This document shows positions 59,769 through 64,000 of a DNA stretch of 64,000 nt, one piece after another. This DNA is from Ophiosphaerella korrae. Taxonomy: Eukaryota > Ascomycota > Dothideomycetes > Pleosporales > Phaeosphaeriaceae. Made by a program: the position numbers and the translations under genes. The stretch lies in contig JALNQF010000099.1 in assembly GCA_028456385.1 (NCBI GenBank), positions 104,437 to 168,436 of the forward strand. Reading direction: 5' to 3'. The notes beneath the pieces were generated by a model that made no database searches, had not been told where the DNA came from, and saw only the letters and a program-made list of their open reading frames with translations. Each line of letters begins with the position of its first letter. The first letter of the stretch is position 1.

Positions 59769-60666
59769 CTAAAACCAAGCCAAACTCCACAGGGCAGGCA
59801 TATTCGGCCATCGTTCCTGCCACGAAGCAAGAATGTCGGGAACACGCTCGTCGAAGCCAGCGCGTGCAGCTCCTCCACCCTGGTTCCATCCACTAACACC
59901 ATGTGCTGCTCTCTCTTTCGCGGCAGCTTCGTTCAAGCTGAGGGCCAGATCGAGGATGGCCTTGCCGCCCACAAGCGCTTCCTCGTGGTTATCCTTGATG
60001 TTGACGTTGAAGACGTGAACTGGGCGATTCAGCTTGCCGCCTTTGTTGTGGAGGTCTTCAAGCACGTGGTCAAAGCAGCGCTCCTCACAAGTGATAGCGA
60101 CATCAACAATGCCAGCCTCGGTTCCTTGGAAACCTTTGTCCTCGGCATGTTCTAGGCGAGGTTTACCAGGCACCCAGTCCTGGAATCGTTCTGGGAAACC
60201 CTTGATATTGAGATTTCGGTTCAGCATGTTCAGTAGACCGTTGTGGGTATATAAAGCAGTGTTTTGTGCCGCAAGCTCATCATGAATGGTGCGGTAGGTT
60301 GTGCTATTGAAATGGTACTCATTGGCCTGATATGCTGTGGGCCCTGGGAGACGCACTAATGTGCCTGTGCCAAAGGAGATGGTTGGAAGGTTTGCAGAGG
60401 CAAGCTGAAGGTGTGCTTCCATAGAGCTGGTTGGATTAGTAACGAGCACACACAATGGGGTTGAGTTGGGCTCACCGATTCTGATTACTGGCACATATTG
60501 TGCAGAATTTGAGCTTGAACGAATCGTCTGGCACCGAGTTGCTCCCCGCGTGCGCATCGTTTACACCGTCCAAGCCAGTGCTGGGCTCTGCCGGCGGTGG
60601 CGGTGGTGGAGGGGGGACAGGTGTGGTTTGTTGTTGGCGCGCCCTTAGACGTGGGTCGGCCGACAT
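59769..60666 (-). CDS. SSU72: SSU72, RNA polymerase II CTD phosphatase
   Basis: A nuclear phosphatase that removes phosphate from Ser5/Ser7 of the Pol II C-terminal domain, within the cleavage and polyadenylation factor. One intron at 60427-60475 (49 nt; donor GTGAGC, ACTAAT branch site, ACCAG acceptor) splits the active-site region; the product is 282 aa. The N-terminal 50 residues are a variable Pro-rich extension with eight consecutive prolines. The catalytic loop CASNQNR (CX5R, Cys58 to Arg64) is followed directly by SMEAHLQLASA. Other family blocks are ISFGTGTLVRLPGPTAYQAN, FPERFQDW and FDHVLEDLHNKGG, and also RPVHVFNVNIKDNHEEALVG, with ILDLALSLNEA near the end. A C-terminal tail beyond about 245 is Gly/Ala/Trp-rich and fungus-specific. 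The fold and catalytic residues are complete. Confidence 0.95.
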
Positions 60667-62365
60667 GATGAGCTATTCAGAGGTGCAAATTCCTCACAAA
60701 TGTTAGTCGACATTCGTTCAAGGCATGTGCAACTTGATAGATTTCGGGCGAGGGTATCAGAATTTTCAGTGTATATTTTGAAGTCCTCAAAGGCCGTAGC
60801 CTAGGACAGCTCCAATATGGTATTCATCATCTCACGATGTGGCAAGGCACGCAAGAGGTATACGTACAGCACTGGCAAGGAATGCATCCACTGGCAAGGG
60901 GAAGCTCCGGGCAATGGAGGTGGATGCATCAAAGGAAAGCGATGGTTGTGGGCTGTGAAGGAGGTGTCGGTCAAAGCTCAGAGCTTAAGAGTATGGTCTT
61001 GGCATTCTGACTAATCATGGCAACTTCCGAGATCAACATCAAGGCGGGGCAGGCAACATTGACATTCAACAGAGATATGAGGGGCAACAGTAAACTTCAT
61101 GCGGTGCAGAATACGGTTTGACCTGACAACGGGCGTCTTTCCTGTTCCTGAAGCGCAGGGCCATAGCAAAGGCTCGACTATGATATTGGTATGGATAGGG
61201 CGGGATGGGTAAGATGAGATGGGAATGCGAATGCGCCATCTCGCGTCCATTTTAAGCATGGTGGGCCGGCCCCAACATGGCTGATTAGCAACCCCATCCA
61301 GACTGCCAACAAGACATGACGACGCGCCGTCTCCGTGGGCAGCGGACTCGTCAATTTAGTCGGGCAACGCGCTCGCGAGATCAAGCCACAGCGGACGAGC
61401 TTCGCAGCGAGATGCACCAGCGGACCCCGTTTCGGCTAGCATAGTGAATGTGAAACACGCACGTGAGGGGCTAGAGCCAAAGGGGCCAGGCTTCCAAGGT
61501 TCACATGGAGCATCCAAAGCAAAAGAGCCGCGAACTCACGCCCCTCGTCCCGCCCTGCCAGGCGCGAGCTTTCTTTGCGAGGCGCCTTTTCGAGTTTGTC
61601 AATTCGCCTGCAAGACGAGCCGTCTGCCCATCCTCGTCTGCTTCTTTTTGGCTTCCCCCGTTGCCGCGCCTTTTGCAGCGCTGAAACGTTCAATCGGCGT
61701 CTCGCAAGACCTGTCCCCCGCCGCCATTCTAATAATAGCCTGCGCTCACTTCACTCCGCCGTCTGCTGTGCCTGCCCGACTATCTATCCGTCGGTCTGCC
61801 TAGTGTCCAGCACACATCGCACACACTGCCGCCATCGCCCAAAACACACCCGCCGTCGCCTGCGCCCTGCCAGCGATTGCGGCCACCTACCCCGCGCCCA
61901 AACAGCCCGAGACGCTGAGGTTGGTTGTGCTCGCAGCCCTTCTCTTGCGCACGCCAGCAGCCGCCGCCCACTCGCTGGGTAAGTGTTAGCGCCAGGCCGA
62001 CCCCCACAACCCACAACCACACGAACCCCAGCGAGCGCTCCCCAGCCGCCGCCCACCACCACCACCATTTCCCACCAGCCTGCTGCCGTCCCAATCGCCG
62101 GGCGCATCGCGACCGCTGGCTGCTCTTCCAGAACGTCAGGCGCCGCCCGCCGGCCCATTGGCCGTCAGCATCCTCGAAACATTCTGACAAACATCCTCCC
62201 AGCGCGCCTCCCAGGTCCCAACAGCTTGTGATTCGAGAACATCGTGTGCGCCTTGTGCGCTGGGCGACAACAACACTTCGCCTTGCACTGCGCTTTGCCT
62301 CGTTTCACCGCACCCGCGTCCACTGCTAACCTCCCAGACGTTATTCTATAAGCCATCCGCTGCGC
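60667..62365. other. divergent intergenic region and probable 5' leader
   Basis: About 1.7 kb between two divergent genes. 61500-62340 is C-rich with long overlapping frames on both strands of biased composition, probably the promoter and long 5' UTR of the NBP2-like gene. A GTAAGT at 61979 could be a donor of a 5' UTR intron. None of the frames shows a domain, so none is called. Confidence 0.5.
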
Positions 62366-63871
62366 ATGACCGACATCACTTCGCCCCCGACCACCTCGGC
62401 CGACCCGCTACGGCTGGACCACATAATCGAGGGCGTCGTGGCTCGAGGGCGTAACCACAACTCCACCATGGCTGCCGACGTGCTATCACCGCGGAGCGAG
62501 CCTTCGTCTGCTACCTCTGTCAGCGCAGCTCGCACCACACTGCCGCCTCTGGTCACCTCTCCTCCATCCAGAGCAAAGCTGGAGCGAGCCAGTTCCTATC
62601 TAAACAAGCGTCTCTCCACCTTCTCCAACACATCCACCACACAGCCATCGATGCGCTCGCGGCCACAGTCGACTGCCTTTCCAATCTTCCACTCCAGCCT
62701 TCCCTACTCACTGGTCCGCGATTTTGCCTATGATCCACTTCACCCACTTTTTTACGGGCCACTCCCGGAGCAGCACTCTGACATCTCAACCCCCGCAAGC
62801 GAAGTCGGCAGGCGACTGTCAGATCCCCCGCCAGTAGCATGGCGCAGCGACCGCGGTGGTTGGTCAGCAGGCACATGGGACCCCACAGGCGAACAACTTC
62901 CCCAAACCTCATACATGGACGGACCACCCTACAGCGAAGACGAAGACATCTCAAGCCCAGTTGTCACGAGCCACCACGGCACAAGGCACAAGAAGCACAA
63001 ATCCAACATTGTCAATTTTGACCATACCCGAGGGAGGAGAGGTTTCCCAGAGGAACAACGACGGGCCCCACTCGTTGGCGTCAATGGCGAAGCCAGCCAG
63101 GCCCGCTTTTCTGGCCATATCAGCGAAGCCAACGGACCTAGTGGCGAATACATTACTTATCCACCGGGCTCTACATCCCTCAGTGTGCCCGAGGGCTCTT
63201 CAAGGCGAGACTCGCACTTTGCTACGCTACTTCCCCAGCGCACATATGCCGAAGCCGAAACGCCAGCCTACGACTCGGATGACGACATGTCAGAACCCGA
63301 AGACTACATCCAAGATGATAATCGCTTCTCGCGCGACTACCAGTTCACCATTGCTTCACCAGACGAGGAAATGCATGGCAAGGCAGTAGCACTATTTGAC
63401 TTCTCACGGGAAAACGACAACGAGCTGCCCCTCGTAGAAGGACAGGTTATCTTAGTCTCGTACAGACACGGCCAAGGCTGGCTGGTTGCACAAGACCCCA
63501 AAACTGGAGAAAGTGGATTGGTTCCTGAGGAGTACGTCCGGCTGCTGCGCGACATAGAAGGAGGCTGGAACGGACTTATGAATGGCACTCTACACCCTCA
63601 AGAAGCGAATGTCGGCCTTGACAGTCTGCTCAGTCCTGTGTCAGCAGGCCCAGAAGCAAAAACACCAACCCAAGCCGATCATTCAACATCATATACGCCA
63701 GTTATCTCTACCTTCTCAACCAGCCACAAGGACCTCGAGCCATATCCCAAAGAAAAACTCAGCACGCCAACGACCACCGAAGGCGAAAACGTCATCAAAG
63801 GAAAAGATGGCGGCCCAATGGAGGGCATCGAAACAACCCCTGAACCAACACCCCAAGCGCAAAAGTCATGA
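62366..63871 (+). CDS. NBP2-like SH3 domain protein, 501 aa
   Basis: A single-exon frame. Residues 1-330 are low-complexity, Ser/Pro/Thr-rich and probably disordered, with a conserved-looking stretch (SSLPYSLVRDFAYDPLHPLF, then YGPLP) near 110-135 and an acidic patch (YDSDDDMSEPEDYIQDDNRF). The SH3 domain lies at about 338-393 (GKAVALFDFSRENDNELPLV, then EGQVILV, GQGWLVAQ and GLVPEEYVRLL) with the ALFDF, GW and P..Y residues for proline-motif binding. This matches the Nbp2/Skb5 type. In yeast that protein recruits phosphatase PTC1 to MAP-kinase modules (HOG and cell-wall pathways). The role here is by analogy. The tail is disordered. The start is the first Met after a long C-rich leader. Confidence 0.82.
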   Translation: MTDITSPPTTSADPLRLDHIIEGVVARGRNHNSTMAADVLSPRSEPSSATSVSAARTTLPPLVTSPPSRAKLERASSYLNKRLSTFSNTSTTQPSMRSRPQSTAFPIFHSSLPYSLVRDFAYDPLHPLFYGPLPEQHSDISTPASEVGRRLSDPPPVAWRSDRGGWSAGTWDPTGEQLPQTSYMDGPPYSEDEDISSPVVTSHHGTRHKKHKSNIVNFDHTRGRRGFPEEQRRAPLVGVNGEASQARFSGHISEANGPSGEYITYPPGSTSLSVPEGSSRRDSHFATLLPQRTYAEAETPAYDSDDDMSEPEDYIQDDNRFSRDYQFTIASPDEEMHGKAVALFDFSRENDNELPLVEGQVILVSYRHGQGWLVAQDPKTGESGLVPEEYVRLLRDIEGGWNGLMNGTLHPQEANVGLDSLLSPVSAGPEAKTPTQADHSTSYTPVISTFSTSHKDLEPYPKEKLSTPTTTEGENVIKGKDGGPMEGIETTPEPTPQAQKS

Positions 63872-63924
63872 CACCCGCCTTGAATCGCGTTCCCTCCCAC
63901 ACGCAAACACACACTACCCGCCAA

Positions 63925-64000
<76 letters not shown>
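63872..64000. repeat. 74-base poly-C run at the window end
   Basis: 63927-64000 is an unbroken run of C, cut by the window edge, after the NBP2-like gene. Such length is not typical of fungal sequence and suggests an assembly or base-calling artefact. Confidence 0.9.

Noticed and set aside
63927..64000. Poly-C run considered as a telomere
   Set aside because: Fungal telomeres are TTAGGG/CCCTAA-type repeats; no such units are present.
1..64000. tRNA and rRNA genes
   Set aside because: A few B-box-like words (GGTTCGA..) were seen, for example near 23835, but no matching A-box and cloverleaf could be made by eye.

Overview
The window is from a filamentous ascomycete (Pezizomycotina; probably Dothideomycetes, which is inference). 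The support is short introns of about 44-60 nt with GT..AG ends and CTAAC/CTGAC/TACTAAT-type branch sites, a Zn2Cys6 regulator, HET-domain and NB-ARC-TPR genes, and a compact set of housekeeping genes (EDEM, TIM50, SSU72, 5-oxoprolinase, NBP2). Gene models were built by joining reading frames at splice sites seen in the sequence; every intron-containing intact model closes to a whole number of codons.

Layout. 1-8.8 kb is gene-poor, with short repeats and no convincing gene. 8.8-16.6 kb holds a small unknown three-exon gene, a membrane-anchored M28/transferrin-receptor-like carboxypeptidase and a RING-like Cys-rich protein. 16.6-29.3 kb is an island of allorecognition/NLR-type genes. It contains a very large AAA+ ATPase-HET fusion gene with one frame break in an A-run, an NB-ARC-TPR relic, a HEAT-like repeat relic, a decayed HET gene, and a HET-ankyrin gene stopped early in its ankyrin tail. 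A 39-bp GC-rich repeat occurs three times among and beside these genes. 30.4-41.5 kb carries a 2OG-Fe(II) (prolyl-4-hydroxylase-like) oxygenase, a conserved unknown, a seven-exon Zn2Cys6 transcription factor and a seven-exon MFS transporter of the Dal5/anion:cation symporter type. 44-64 kb is gene-dense and GC-richer: EDEM-type GH47 protein and TIM50 (divergent pair), an unknown ELR-motif protein, a small secreted Cys-rich protein, a Cys-rich single-pass membrane protein, 5-oxoprolinase, the CTD phosphatase SSU72, and an NBP2-like SH3 protein. The window ends in a 74-base run of C that is probably artefactual.

How the parts relate. The right half looks like stable core genome: ER quality control, mitochondrial import, glutathione cycle, transcription termination and stress signalling. 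The 16.6-29.3 kb island looks like fast-evolving accessory sequence. Its decayed genes carry TAG/TAA stops where the families normally have Trp or Gln, the G:C to A:T pattern expected of RIP-like mutation. The most interesting object is the AAA+-HET fusion. A meiotic-clade-like AAA+ ATPase occupies the place usually held by a STAND NTPase and is joined to a HET death-type effector domain, with a conserved-looking C-terminal tail, in one 1.7-kilocodon gene.
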